35,561 bases of DNA. Origin: Desulfobacteraceae bacterium. Its GTDB lineage: Bacteria > Desulfobacterota > Desulfobacteria > Desulfobacterales > SKZT01. This document shows, one piece after another, positions 25,221 to 35,297 of this stretch. The notes under the pieces are model-generated. The model searched no databases and was not told the DNA's origin. It was given only the letters and a program-made list of their open reading frames with translations. Location: positions 1-35,561 of the forward strand of contig SKZT01000231.1 of NCBI GenBank assembly GCA_007127235.1. Reading direction: 5' to 3'. The position numbers and the translations under genes were made by a program. Every line of letters begins with the position of its first letter. The stretch's first letter is position 1.

Positions 25221-26600
25221 TCACTCATTCACTGCAGTTTTAAATATTTCGTATCCCATAAGAACTTCCAGTGCCCGCATCACCTGATGATCCATATTCA
25301 GGGTTTCAATATCCAATGGTGAATGCCTGCTCTCATGTATTCTCATATGGGGTGTTTTTGGACTCTCAGAATCCTCATCGGGTTGCATTTGTGGTCTGGG
25401 CATTCCTTCCGGGACAACTTCAAGATGGTTTTTCAAATCTTTTTCTTTCAGCCTTATTTCATCTTCCCGATTTTCATTTTCATCCAACCAGCGCTGCTTG
25501 ACCACGATATCAGGGTGAATTCCCTGCGCTTGTATGGATGTTCCACTTGGTGTGTAATACAATGCAATGGTGTACTTGAGACCATACCCGTCTCTCAATG
25601 CCTCGACGGTCTGAACAGACCCTTTCCCAAAAGAAACGGTTCCCAGAATCAGCGCCCGCTTATTGTCCTGGAGAGCACCGGCAACAATTTCCGAAGCACT
25701 TGCACTTCCACCATTAATCAGGACTACCATGGGAAAATCTGTAATCGTCCCTCTGGATTTGGCCCTGTAGGATTTTTTTTGTGTCTCCAGCCGTCCTTTG
25801 ATGGATACAATTTCACCTTTATCCAAAAAAAGATCAGCGACACTGATGGCCTGATTTAATAGACCCCCTGGATTATCCCGCAGGTCAAGTATAACTCCTT
25901 TTAATGGTGAGGATTGCCTTTTGAATTTGTTAAGAGCCGCGACAATGTCATCGGTGGTGTTGTCCCTGAAATTGGTGACCCAGATATAGCCGTAACCGGG
26001 ACGAATCATTTTCGCCTTGACACTTTCAATGGGAATGGTGTCACGGATCAGGATAAATTCCAGGGGCTCAGGTTCTCTCTCCCGCATGATCGTGATAACA
26101 ACCTTGGTTCCCTTTTTTCCTCTCATCTTCTTGACTGCTTCCCAAAGCTCCATGTCCTGAGTAGTTTCACCCTCCACCTCTACAATTCTGTCTCCTGCCA
26201 ATATACCCGCTTCATAAGCGGGGGTTCCCTCTATGGGAGATACAACCGTCAGAATTCCATCCTTCATGGTTATCACAATTCCAATACCACCAAACTCACC
26301 ATGGGTGTCTACCTGAAGTTCTTCAAAAGCTTCCGGGGGTAAAAGAGAGGAATGTGGATCCAGGCTTCGTACCATGCCCTGGATAGCTTTTTGCATGAGT
26401 TTTTCGGAATCCACCTCGTCGACATAGTTTTTCTCTATCAGTTCAATGACATCGGTGAACAATTTCAGGCCCTTGTAAGTCTCTTCCCCAGTGGCCAAAC
26501 TGGCCACATTGCCACGATAGAAATTCGCCCCGGCTGCCCAGAATAAAACGGCAACCCCGATGACCAAGCTAATTTTTAACCGGCGATTTTTAAATTCCAT
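25221..26600 (-). CDS. ctpA: S41-family carboxy-terminal processing peptidase
   Basis: PDZ: GEFGGIGIVITMKDGILTVVSPIEGTPAYEAGILAGDRIVEVEG; LRDNPGGLLNQAISVADLFLDKGEIV; INGGSASASEIVAGALQDNKRALILGTVSFGKGSVQT. Confidence 0.95.
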   Translation of the reverse strand: MEFKNRRLKISLVIGVAVLFWAAGANFYRGNVASLATGEETYKGLKLFTDVIELIEKNYVDEVDSEKLMQKAIQGMVRSLDPHSSLLPPEAFEELQVDTHGEFGGIGIVITMKDGILTVVSPIEGTPAYEAGILAGDRIVEVEGETTQDMELWEAVKKMRGKKGTKVVITIMREREPEPLEFILIRDTIPIESVKAKMIRPGYGYIWVTNFRDNTTDDIVAALNKFKRQSSPLKGVILDLRDNPGGLLNQAISVADLFLDKGEIVSIKGRLETQKKSYRAKSRGTITDFPMVVLINGGSASASEIVAGALQDNKRALILGTVSFGKGSVQTVEALRDGYGLKYTIALYYTPSGTSIQAQGIHPDIVVKQRWLDENENREDEIRLKEKDLKNHLEVVPEGMPRPQMQPDEDSESPKTPHMRIHESRHSPLDIETLNMDHQVMRALEVLMGYEIFKTAVNE

Positions 26601-26625
26601 AATTTCTCCTTGCTTTCCTATTCAA

Positions 26626-27804
26626 TTATCCTTTTTTGATCCATTCTAAAGGGTCAACCGGTTTTCCGTGATGGCGAACCTCAAAATAGAGTTCAGGTCC
26701 GGAGACAGAACCTGAGTCTCCTACAGTCGCAATAACTTCTCCCGATTCCACAAGGTCTCCTTTATCCTTGAACAGCTCTTCAGCATGGGCATAAACAGTG
26801 TAATATTGATGACCATGATCAATGATAATCATCTTTCCATATCCTTTAAACCAGCCGGCAAAAAGAATGCGGCCTTTTTGAACCGCTTGGACAGGTTCTC
26901 CCCGGTCTGTGCGTAAAAAAATACCGCTGTTGAAACGCTTTACATTGAGTTTTTTATCTTTATACGCGCCGAAGCGTGCGGTAATTTTACCGTTGACAGG
27001 CATATTAAGCAAGCCTTTAAATGTGTCAAAAGGTTTGTCCGAAACAAATTTCCCAATTTTCTGGTTATCCTCTTCATTGCGGAATGCTGCAATGGTTTCG
27101 TTCAAAATGACCGCAGCCTGACGATAAGCCTCGATAAGTTCCAGCTCCAGGGTTTTTTTGTTCCGGATTTCGGTAAGGATTAGGCTGCGTTTTTTTCTTT
27201 CCAGACTCATGAGGGCTATTTCGGTTTTAAGCTTCTCGTCAAGTACCAGTTTTTTTTGCTTTTGCATTTTAATTTCGGCCTGAAGATTTTCCAGTTCTGC
27301 TTGCTTTTCAATCAGGTTGCGCACCGTTTGTTTGTCATGAACAAAGACACGTTCCAAAGCTTTTTTTTGAAATAAAAAGTCTGAAAAGGATTCGGCCGAT
27401 GCAATCATGGAAAGGGTATCCAGGCGGTTCATTTTGTAAATGGCCACAAGGCGATGTCCAGCGTACTCACGCTTAGAATCGACCTTTTTTTTGAGTTGGT
27501 GGGAGCGGGCTTCTGTTAGCTGCAATTCTGTATCCAGCTCAGAGAGTTCCGAACTATATACTGAAATCTGCTTTTTCAGGGCATCCAATCTCATATCGAT
27601 CTGTTCAATCAAGCCCAAAACAGCTGTTTCTTCGTTTAGTAGATCTTCAATCTGCTCCTGAGAAATTTCGATTTTTTTCAACAGGGTTTCGGCTTTTTCA
27701 TGATATTTTTCAACATCATTTGCAACAAATCCACAAGTTGGTATCATAACCAGAATAAGTAGAATTTTCAATCTTTTAAAAATTTTTTTAATGAAAAATG
27801 ACAT
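26626..27804 (-). CDS. envC: EnvC-like murein hydrolase activator (coiled-coil + M23/LytM domain)
   Basis: Long coiled coil; GKITARFGAYKDKKLNVKRFNSGIFLRTDRGEPVQAVQKGRILFAGWFKGYGKMIIIDHGHQYYTVYAHAEELFKDKGDLVESGEVIATVGDSGSVSGPELYFEVRHHGKPVDPLEW; start at 27804 (MSFFIKKIFKRLKILLILV) preferred over 27891. Confidence 0.92.
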   Translation of the reverse strand: MSFFIKKIFKRLKILLILVMIPTCGFVANDVEKYHEKAETLLKKIEISQEQIEDLLNEETAVLGLIEQIDMRLDALKKQISVYSSELSELDTELQLTEARSHQLKKKVDSKREYAGHRLVAIYKMNRLDTLSMIASAESFSDFLFQKKALERVFVHDKQTVRNLIEKQAELENLQAEIKMQKQKKLVLDEKLKTEIALMSLERKKRSLILTEIRNKKTLELELIEAYRQAAVILNETIAAFRNEEDNQKIGKFVSDKPFDTFKGLLNMPVNGKITARFGAYKDKKLNVKRFNSGIFLRTDRGEPVQAVQKGRILFAGWFKGYGKMIIIDHGHQYYTVYAHAEELFKDKGDLVESGEVIATVGDSGSVSGPELYFEVRHHGKPVDPLEWIKKG

Positions 27805-28658
27805 CCGAGCCACCCTAGAAACATACTTGAAAAAATAATGACCATGCAAGCCCTTGACGATAAAAAGCCTATATCCACGGACAAAAACCATGTCTCCGCA
27901 GATGAAAACCAGTAGTTATAACCGGCATATAAAACTGCAAGTCCGATGGCGGCTCCCAGACCTCCCAGGATTATGCTCTGTAGATAAAAAGGTGTTTTTA
28001 TAAACCTGTCGTATGCTCCCACAAGGCGCATAACCTGAAGTTCGTCCTGACGGGCGTAAACAATCAGGCGAATGGTGTTGGCAAGGATAAAAGTTGCGGC
28101 AAATACAATCACGCTTCCAATAGCAAAACCGATCACGCGAAAAAAGTCAAAAATGGAAGAAAACCTTTCCAGCCATTGCTGTCCATATTCTACTTGTTCC
28201 ACTTGGGAAAACCGCCTGATATTTGAAGCCAATATCTGGATTTGGTCATAAGTTAAGGCATGTTGGCCAGGTCCTTTACCGATAGCTATTTCAAAGGCGT
28301 CAGGAAGAGGGTTTTCTTTAAGATCATCCAAAATTGGGGCTTGATGTCCCATTTGCTTTTTTAACAAGTCAAGAGCCTGCTCCCTGGGAATAAACCAAAC
28401 CTCTTCAACTTCCTGAAAATCACTGATTTTTTCTTTCAACATGTCAATGGCGCTGTCGGATAAATCCGGCTTTATATAAACCATTATCCGGATACCTGAT
28501 TTCCAGGAATCCATTACACGTCCAGCATTGTCGATAAACAATATGAAAGTGCTCACCATTAGCACCAACAAACTGATGGTCACAATTGTTAAACAGCTGA
28601 TAAACCCGTTTTCTTTGATATTTTTTATGGCTCTTTTAAAGTATCCAGCCACTGCCAT
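27768..28658 (-). CDS. ftsX: cell division protein FtsX (permease-like)
   Basis: Four hydrophobic segments, ANTIRLIVYARQDELQVMRLVGAYDRFIKTPFYLQSIILGGLGAAIGL; adjacent to ftsE. Confidence 0.93.
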   Translation of the reverse strand: MAVAGYFKRAIKNIKENGFISCLTIVTISLLVLMVSTFILFIDNAGRVMDSWKSGIRIMVYIKPDLSDSAIDMLKEKISDFQEVEEVWFIPREQALDLLKKQMGHQAPILDDLKENPLPDAFEIAIGKGPGQHALTYDQIQILASNIRRFSQVEQVEYGQQWLERFSSIFDFFRVIGFAIGSVIVFAATFILANTIRLIVYARQDELQVMRLVGAYDRFIKTPFYLQSIILGGLGAAIGLAVLYAGYNYWFSSAETWFLSVDIGFLSSRACMVIIFSSMFLGWLGCHFSLKKFLKD

Positions 28659-29362
28659 TGTGTCCTTGGTGGTTCCAGAAAAAAAACGTTATTTATGTAA
28701 CCCTCCTTTAAATTTACAACGCGACCGCCTTTTTTGCGAATCAGATTCAAATCATGAGTTGCGACAATGACGGTTGCTCCCCGCATATGAAACCGGTTGA
28801 GAAGTTGCAGAATAATGCCGGCGGATTTATTGTCGAGATTGCCCGTGGGCTCGTCTGCAAGAATAATATCAGGATCAACGGATACAGCTCTTGCAACAGC
28901 CACACGCTGCTGCTCGCCCCCGGAAAGTGTCAGCGGATAGGCATCCTCGCAACCTTCCATACCTACCGTTTTCAAAACACCTCTGACTTTCTTGGGAATC
29001 TCGCGCCTTTTTTTACCGGTAGCTTCCAAAACCAGAGCAATATTTTCATAAACTGTTTTGGTTGAAATGAGTTTATAATCCTGGAAAATAACCCCGAATT
29101 TGCGGCGTAAGTCAGGGATATTTTTCTTTTTAATTCTTGATAAATTGATTCCTTCCACCAGAATATGCCCCCTGGTGGCTTGTTCTTCCAAATATAGCAG
29201 CTTCAATAGAGTGCTTTTTCCCGCCCCACTTGGACCGTTGATAAAAACAAATTCATTTTTGGTGACATCAAGATTAATATCCACGAGTGCTTTCTTTTTT
29301 TTATAGTACCGGTGCACATGAAACAGTCGGATGACCGCATTTTTGTTTTCATCAACAATCAT
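28625..29362 (-). CDS. ftsE: cell division ATP-binding protein FtsE
   Basis: [50 protein letters not shown]; adjacent ftsX. Confidence 0.94.
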   Translation of the reverse strand: MIVDENKNAVIRLFHVHRYYKKKKALVDINLDVTKNEFVFINGPSGAGKSTLLKLLYLEEQATRGHILVEGINLSRIKKKNIPDLRRKFGVIFQDYKLISTKTVYENIALVLEATGKKRREIPKKVRGVLKTVGMEGCEDAYPLTLSGGEQQRVAVARAVSVDPDIILADEPTGNLDNKSAGIILQLLNRFHMRGATVIVATHDLNLIRKKGGRVVNLKEGYINNVFFLEPPRTQWQWLDTLKEP

Positions 29363-29370
29363 TGAATTTT

Positions 29371-30732
29371 TTAATTCACCATGTTCAAAACGCCCATGGC
29401 CCGAAAAAGTTCTGCCTTTGCAATCTCGTAGTCATAAACGGCATTGAAATAATTGGTCCTGGTTCTTGAAAGAAGTGTTTGCGCAATTAAAACATCGGTT
29501 GCGGTTGCAATCTGTTCTTGGTACCGTTCCCTGTTGATGCGAAAATTTTCTTCAGCCTGCGCTATTGCTACCTCTATGGTCTGGATATTGGTTTCTGCTT
29601 GCCGCATTCTTAAGTAGGATTCTTTGACTTCGAGGCGGATATCGTCCAAAAGCTGAAATCTTTCCAGACGAGTTTGAGCAACCCGGTATATTTGTTCCTC
29701 TGCTCCGTAATAAGTTCTGCCCCATTCAAAAAAATTCCAGGTGGCCACCGCGGTTATGTTCCAAAAACTGGAGTCCCCCAATACCCCAAGACCCCCTCTT
29801 GCATCCCACTCGGTACCTTGTTGAACATACCGGCCCTCCAGAGATATGGAGGGAAAAAAGCCTTTTTTGGAGATATCGAATTCTTTTTTTGCAATTTGCA
29901 GCTCCAAATCTGCAATGTCGAGTTCTTGCCGATGTATTTCCGCCTGACCGAAACAATATTCAATATCATAATCGAAGGGTGTGAAATAAAGGATGTCTTC
30001 CAGATAAACGGGCGCATTGATGGGCCTTCGAAGTACTTTGTTAAAATTGGCTTCGTCGGTCTGCAAATTGTTTCTGGAAGCCACAAGATCCTGTTTGGCG
30101 TTGGCAAGTTCGACTTCCACCTGAAGAAGGTCATTGAGAGGCGTTATACCAACTTCATAGAAGTTTTTGGCGTCCTTCCTCTGAGCCTCAATTTCAGAGA
30201 CTGTCTCCTGGGCTATCTCCCAGAGCTTTCTGGATTTAAGAAGTGAAAAATAGGCATCCATGGCGCTGTAAATAACATCCTGGCGATATACTTGTTTGCT
30301 TGCCTCAGAAACCTGTAATGACAAATCGGATATTTTGTAGCGGTTTAGGATTGAGAAACCCTCGAATAAGGGCTGTGTAAACTTTCCAATTATTGTATAT
30401 TCATTGCGGGGCCTGATCGTTCCCAGTTCAGTCACGGTTTGCTTGTCGTCATTTCTCACATATTGATAGGTCAGGTTGAATGTTGGGAAAAAATCCGTAC
30501 CCCGGGCATTTTTTCTTGCCATGGCCGCCTTGATATCCTCCTGTGCCGATTGCAGGCCGAGGTCGGATGACAAAGCCCATTGAATAGCCCTTTCCAGTGT
30601 AAAGTAATACACGCCGTCTGTTTGGCCTGAGGCGTTACGGATCATTATAAACCCCTGACAGAAAATTAATAAACAGCATAAGACAGAAACTGTCAGAATT
30701 CCTTTCCGGCTTGGGACAAATAACTTTTTCAA
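29371..30732 (-). CDS. TolC-family outer membrane efflux protein
   Basis: Signal peptide; YYFTLERAIQWALSSDLGLQSAQEDIKAAMARKNARGTDFFPTFNLTYQY; ATAVATWNFFEWGRT; helical repeats. Confidence 0.92.
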   Translation of the reverse strand: MKKLFVPSRKGILTVSVLCCLLIFCQGFIMIRNASGQTDGVYYFTLERAIQWALSSDLGLQSAQEDIKAAMARKNARGTDFFPTFNLTYQYVRNDDKQTVTELGTIRPRNEYTIIGKFTQPLFEGFSILNRYKISDLSLQVSEASKQVYRQDVIYSAMDAYFSLLKSRKLWEIAQETVSEIEAQRKDAKNFYEVGITPLNDLLQVEVELANAKQDLVASRNNLQTDEANFNKVLRRPINAPVYLEDILYFTPFDYDIEYCFGQAEIHRQELDIADLELQIAKKEFDISKKGFFPSISLEGRYVQQGTEWDARGGLGVLGDSSFWNITAVATWNFFEWGRTYYGAEEQIYRVAQTRLERFQLLDDIRLEVKESYLRMRQAETNIQTIEVAIAQAEENFRINRERYQEQIATATDVLIAQTLLSRTRTNYFNAVYDYEIAKAELFRAMGVLNMVN

Positions 30733-30765
30733 GACTGCTTCAACTCCTTATATACGGTTTTCACA

Positions 30766-30794
30766 TTGACCGCCAAACGATTTGTTGGTATAGA
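30766..30794 (+). promoter_or_regulatory. sigma70-type promoter TTGACC-N17-TATAGA
   Basis: Read directly in the tolC/pyrE divergent intergenic region. Confidence 0.6.
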
Positions 30795-30842
30795 AAGTCT
30801 AAAAGGGCCAAGGAGTGCTGCTTTCAGTTTTCCTTGCATTTT

Positions 30843-30894
30843 GCCTCCACTGAATCCCAAAAACAGGCTTCTTCCAATTCGGTGGAGGCTTTTT
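30843..30894 (+). terminator. terminator-like hairpin in pyrE leader
   Basis: GCCTCCACTGAAT ... ATTCGGTGGAGGC (13-bp arms, one mismatch) followed by TTTTT on + strand; ~100 bp before pyrE. Confidence 0.55.
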
Positions 30895-30992
30895 CATATC
30901 CGAACATGATTCTAAAATCAAGGTTTTGTTAAATAATTCCCGCTGGTTTACGGGTAAATTTTCAGGAAAACAATAAATTCCGGGAGTAGTCA

Positions 30993-31559
30993 GTGAAAAA
31001 TGAACTAATTAGAATTTTATGTGAAAAGTCATTCCAGTACAGTGATAAACCGATTTTTAAACTGGTGTCCGGGAAAATGAGTTCTTTTTATGTCAACTGT
31101 AAACCTGCCACGCTTAGCCCTAGAGGTATGTACTTAACAGGGCACTTGATTTTTGATGCTTTGAAAGATTGTAAAGTCCAAGGGGTGGGTGGGCTTACGT
31201 TTGGAGCAGATCCAATGGCCATCGCCACAGCGTTTGTTTCAGAAATTCGTAAAGCTCCGATAAAGGCTTTTTCTATCCGAAAAGAAAAGAAAGACCATGG
31301 TATCAGCCATTGGATCGAAGGAGACATGCGCCCGGGAGAAAAAATTGTGATATTGGACGACGTTGCAACCACGGGAATATCGACCATTAAAGCCATTGAA
31401 AGAGCACAATCGGAAGGTCTTCAGGTGGTGAAGGTAGTCATTTTGGTGGACAGGCAGGAGGGCGGTCTGGAAAACATCCAGCAGCATGTTTCGGACATCA
31501 CAGCCATTATTACCAAAGAAGAGCTTTTAAGTGAATACCTGCGATTAAAAAATATCTAA
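30993..31559 (+). CDS. pyrE: orotate phosphoribosyltransferase
   Basis: GTG start; [59 protein letters not shown] motif. Confidence 0.94.
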   Translation: MKNELIRILCEKSFQYSDKPIFKLVSGKMSSFYVNCKPATLSPRGMYLTGHLIFDALKDCKVQGVGGLTFGADPMAIATAFVSEIRKAPIKAFSIRKEKKDHGISHWIEGDMRPGEKIVILDDVATTGISTIKAIERAQSEGLQVVKVVILVDRQEGGLENIQQHVSDITAIITKEELLSEYLRLKNI

Positions 31560-31561
31560 GT

Positions 31562-31607
31562 TGAGCGATTCCGTTTCCGGAAAGCTTCTAACGTTATTCC
31601 GGAATCC
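31562..31607 (+). repeat. dispersed repeat copy C
   Basis: tgagcgattccgtttccggaaagcttctaacgttattccggaatccg; similar to 4921 and 16815 copies. Confidence 0.5.
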
Positions 31608-31665
31608 GTTAAATTCAGGATGGGCTCACATGATTAATGTTTGATGGGAATAAAAGAGCGCAATC

Positions 31666-31890
31666 ATGGAAATAGGCATATTTTTGCTGGGCGTAATTTT
31701 AGGGGGGGTGATTTTGTGGAAAATCACCCAGGCGTACTACAATAAATCTTCAAAAGACCGAATTGCGGTATTCAAAAAGCTTCCGGAAGAAGTGCGGTAT
31801 GCGATTTTGAAAGATAACCGGAAAAACCTTTCTATTCAGGAACTAAACGAGTTGTTAAGAGAAAAGACACCAGATAAGAACGTGGAATAA
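31666..31890 (+). CDS. small single-TM hypothetical protein
   Basis: MEIGIFLLGVILGGVILWKITQAYYNKSS then charged helix; intact ORF between pyrE and ZIP gene. Confidence 0.6.
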   Translation: MEIGIFLLGVILGGVILWKITQAYYNKSSKDRIAVFKKLPEEVRYAILKDNRKNLSIQELNELLREKTPDKNVE

Positions 31891-31940
31891 TGTCATTGAA
31901 CTAAGGGACGTGGCCTGAAATAACATGCGGGGGGTATATT

Positions 31941-32687
31941 GTGGAAGCGCTCTTATATAGTTTTTTGGCAGGATCCAGCACGGCATTGGGGGCTGTTCTC
32001 TTGTTTTTTATCAGGCAACCGGGGGATAAGACACTTGCCAGCCTCCTGGGATTCGCTGGTGGAATTATGCTGGGGATATCGGTGTTTGAACTACTGCCGG
32101 AAGCAGTGGCATTTGGTTCAATGGCTACCGCTATACTCGGATTTTTGTTGGGTACTGTCATGATGTACGGATTGGATCGGGTTCTGCCACATTCCCACCT
32201 GTCCGGCAGTGACGATCTGGTGGTGGAAAACCCCGAAAAAATGGGGACTCAAAAAACACCCCTCCGTAGAACCGGATACCTTATTTTATTCGGCATCGGT
32301 ATGCACAACTTACCGGAAGGCCTGGCCATTGGAGCCGGTCTTGAAGCCAGTCCGGAAGTGGGTATTTTAATTGCGGTGGCCATCGGTTTGCACAACATAC
32401 CGGAGGGTTTGGCCATGGCCGGTCCATTGAAAGCCGGGGGGCTTCCCATGGGAAAAGTTTTTTTATTTACCTTGCTGGCCGGGCTGATGACTCCCCTGGG
32501 CACCGGAATTGGACTTCTGGTGCTTCAGATATCCCCGGCAATGGTTGGTGGATCTATGGCCTTTGCTGCCGGTGCCATGATCTACATTGTGAATGACGAA
32601 CTGATTCCCCAGGCCAATGGTATGCACAGTCATTTGGCCAATATCAGCCTGACCATCGGTTTGTTGCTGGCGTTTGCCCTTTTATAG
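31941..32687 (+). CDS. ZIP family metal transporter
   Basis: GTG start; GIGMHNLPEGLAIGAGLEASPEVGILIAVAIGLHNIPEGLAMAGPL duplicated HN.PEG motifs; multiple TM segments. Confidence 0.93.
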   Translation: MEALLYSFLAGSSTALGAVLLFFIRQPGDKTLASLLGFAGGIMLGISVFELLPEAVAFGSMATAILGFLLGTVMMYGLDRVLPHSHLSGSDDLVVENPEKMGTQKTPLRRTGYLILFGIGMHNLPEGLAIGAGLEASPEVGILIAVAIGLHNIPEGLAMAGPLKAGGLPMGKVFLFTLLAGLMTPLGTGIGLLVLQISPAMVGGSMAFAAGAMIYIVNDELIPQANGMHSHLANISLTIGLLLAFALL

Positions 32688-32713
32688 GATGCGCATTCAA
32701 TCTGCTGCTCCTT

Positions 32714-35224
32714 TTAATAATTATTTTCCCGGTTAAATTTAATGGTAAAACAGGTATCCTCTTGCCGGTAAAGATTTACGGTTCCGCCAAGCTGGTTTTC
32801 AGTCAAAAGCACAATGAGATTGAGCCCGAGACTTTTGGTATTTCGCCAGTCAAGATCTTCCGGAATCCCTATACCATTGTCGCTGAAAACCAATTTCACG
32901 ATATTGTTCTCGCATAATTTTAAACGAATCATTATCCGACCGAGTATGTTTTCCGGAAATCCATATTTTAAAGCATTGGATAACAGCTCATTAATAATTA
33001 ACCCCAAGGGGGAAGCTTGCTGGATTCCAAGGGTTACTCCCTTTGCGTCAACTGTCATTTTAATTCGATGCGGGTCGGTTTGGTAAGATCTCATTATATC
33101 TTTTGTCAATTTAGAGATGTACGCTTGACAATCAATAATCGCCAGGCTGTCTGAGATGTAAAGCATTTCATGAACGCAGGCCATGGAACCGATCCGTCCC
33201 CGGCAGTCCATTAAAGCTTTTCTTGCTTGTTCATCTTTGTTCCTCGTTATTTGAAGATTTAAAAGACTGGATATAACCTGCATGTTATTTTTGACCCGAT
33301 GGTGAACTTCTTTGAGCAATGTTTCCTTTTCTCTCAGCGAGGTTTTGATAAACTCTTCAGCTTGTTTACGATCAGTTATGTCAAAAGCAATCCCCATGCG
33401 TACCATTCGTCCGTCAATCCAGCGCAAGGCATTGTCACGGCATTCATACCACCTGCCGGTTTTGGTCTTGTAATTTTCCCATTGGTATACCCCGGCGGGC
33501 TGTCCGGCAGCATCCAGCAATCTATGATTGGTGCAAAATTCACAGGGGCCTGTTTTGCCTTCCTGTAAGACTTGCCAGCATTTTTTTCCGATAACATTAC
33601 CATAAATATTTTGCATGTAGCGGTTAACGAATAATAATTCGTAGGTTTCCATATCCGCAACATAGACACCGGCGTCCATGCTGTCCAATACCGCAATAAG
33701 CCTCTGATGGGCTTCCTGAGTGGCAGCTTCCGCACGCTTGCGCTCGGTGATGTTACGGATATATTCTACAACCCCTGCCGGTTTGCCGGTGTCATCAAGT
33801 ATGGGAAAAGCATAAAGCTCTACAGTACCCACATTTATGTCTTCCTGTTTAAGTGGATGTTCAACCATTTCCAGCTTCCCTGTTTCCAACGCACGAGATG
33901 TAGGACAATCTTTACACGGGATTGAGCGCTGATGATAAGCTTCATAACACTTTTTGCCTACCAGCGGGAGCATGTGGGAATACCACTTTTCCATTTTCTT
34001 GTTAGCAACTACAATATTGAGCGTGGTATCGAGAACACATATGCCATCCTGAATAGAGTCAAATACTGTTTCAAGAAAACGCTTGCTTTGCCTGAGTTCT
34101 TCTTCCACCTTTTTGCGCTCGCTGATATCCCGCGTCACACCCTGAATTCCAATAGCCATTCCGTTTTTATCTCGTATAAACGATGCGTTTATGGAAACCC
34201 AGATAACGCTTCCATCAGCCCGATAATGCTGCAATTCAATTAGGCGCCCTCTATTCTTATTGCTCCGGGGGTCTTTATCTTTTTCCATTTCATTTGTAAA
34301 AATTGCTTTGATTTTATCCAAAGAATCCGGAGGAAACTTTTCTTCCAAAGCTCTGTTTGTATGCAAATCGGCTGGTTCTCCCAATAAATTTTCAACCGAT
34401 GGGCTTACATAAATAGTTTTCAGGTTTAAATCCGAAACCCAGACAACATCTGATATGCTTTCGGTTATTTTCCGGTGTTTTTCTTCACTTTCGCCAAGAG
34501 CCTCTTCAGCTTGCTTGCGCGCGGCGATCTCCTGCTTCAGCTCTGTGTTGCTTTTCCTGAGGTCCGAAGTGCGCTGGTCTTCAAGTTCCTCCAGATGCAC
34601 TTTGTATTCCCTGAGCTCTTTGAGTGCCTCCTCCATTTGGGACTCAGTTTTCTTACGTTCGGTGATGTCGCGCAGGGCAGTTACCCTAATCGGGCGGTCC
34701 TGAAACTGTATCATCTTGCCTTGAATTTGGCCAGGAAAGGTGGTTCCGTTCTTGCGCAGTGCAGTCAACTCATATGTCTGCTTGCGATCAGCGATGTTTT
34801 CGACCGTCAGGATAGCAAATTTTGAATTCTCCATCATGAAACTGCTGACCCTGTATTTAACCCAGGTATTGCAAAGACCGGTATCGCGTTCCAAACAGGC
34901 TTCAGCCTCTTCCATAACTTCTTTTAGTTCATCTGAAACAGATAAAGAAAGGTCACGAAAAATAGAGCAATGGACACAGCTTTTCGTGCAACCACACCCT
35001 TGAGGGTTTTTGTGACGATTTATACAGCCAATAAAGTCTCCAAACCTGAGTCCGGAAACCTCAGTTGCAGGTTTTGCAAAAATTTTCGAAGCCGAAGGGT
35101 TAACATAAATGATCCTTGCATCACTGTCAAAAACCATAACCCCAACGGGTACAGCATCCATGATAATTTTTGATGCGGAGTCAATTTGTGTAACTCGTTG
35201 TACATTTCCCCGGATTATTTTCAT
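32714..35224 (-). CDS. multi-PAS sensor histidine kinase (HisKA_2 / HWE-like type)
   Basis: Repeated PAS-associated endings NITERKRAE / DITDRKQAEE; EVHHRVKNNMQVISSLLNLQ; LIINELLSNALKYGFPE; VLLTENQLGGTVNL. Confidence 0.94.
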   Translation of the reverse strand: MKIIRGNVQRVTQIDSASKIIMDAVPVGVMVFDSDARIIYVNPSASKIFAKPATEVSGLRFGDFIGCINRHKNPQGCGCTKSCVHCSIFRDLSLSVSDELKEVMEEAEACLERDTGLCNTWVKYRVSSFMMENSKFAILTVENIADRKQTYELTALRKNGTTFPGQIQGKMIQFQDRPIRVTALRDITERKKTESQMEEALKELREYKVHLEELEDQRTSDLRKSNTELKQEIAARKQAEEALGESEEKHRKITESISDVVWVSDLNLKTIYVSPSVENLLGEPADLHTNRALEEKFPPDSLDKIKAIFTNEMEKDKDPRSNKNRGRLIELQHYRADGSVIWVSINASFIRDKNGMAIGIQGVTRDISERKKVEEELRQSKRFLETVFDSIQDGICVLDTTLNIVVANKKMEKWYSHMLPLVGKKCYEAYHQRSIPCKDCPTSRALETGKLEMVEHPLKQEDINVGTVELYAFPILDDTGKPAGVVEYIRNITERKRAEAATQEAHQRLIAVLDSMDAGVYVADMETYELLFVNRYMQNIYGNVIGKKCWQVLQEGKTGPCEFCTNHRLLDAAGQPAGVYQWENYKTKTGRWYECRDNALRWIDGRMVRMGIAFDITDRKQAEEFIKTSLREKETLLKEVHHRVKNNMQVISSLLNLQITRNKDEQARKALMDCRGRIGSMACVHEMLYISDSLAIIDCQAYISKLTKDIMRSYQTDPHRIKMTVDAKGVTLGIQQASPLGLIINELLSNALKYGFPENILGRIMIRLKLCENNIVKLVFSDNGIGIPEDLDWRNTKSLGLNLIVLLTENQLGGTVNLYRQEDTCFTIKFNRENNY

Positions 35225-35297
35225 TGTCGAAATTTCCCAGCTAAAGTTTTTTCAAAGCCGAAATAATAGCATTCAGGTCAGGTTCTTGGAAGTTTTT

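Noticed and set aside
25323-25859. 178-aa plus-strand ORF opposite ctpA
   Set aside because: Shadow of the conserved S41 peptidase coding sequence.
29674-30246. 190-aa plus-strand ORF opposite tolC-like gene
   Set aside because: Shadow of a well supported TolC-family gene.
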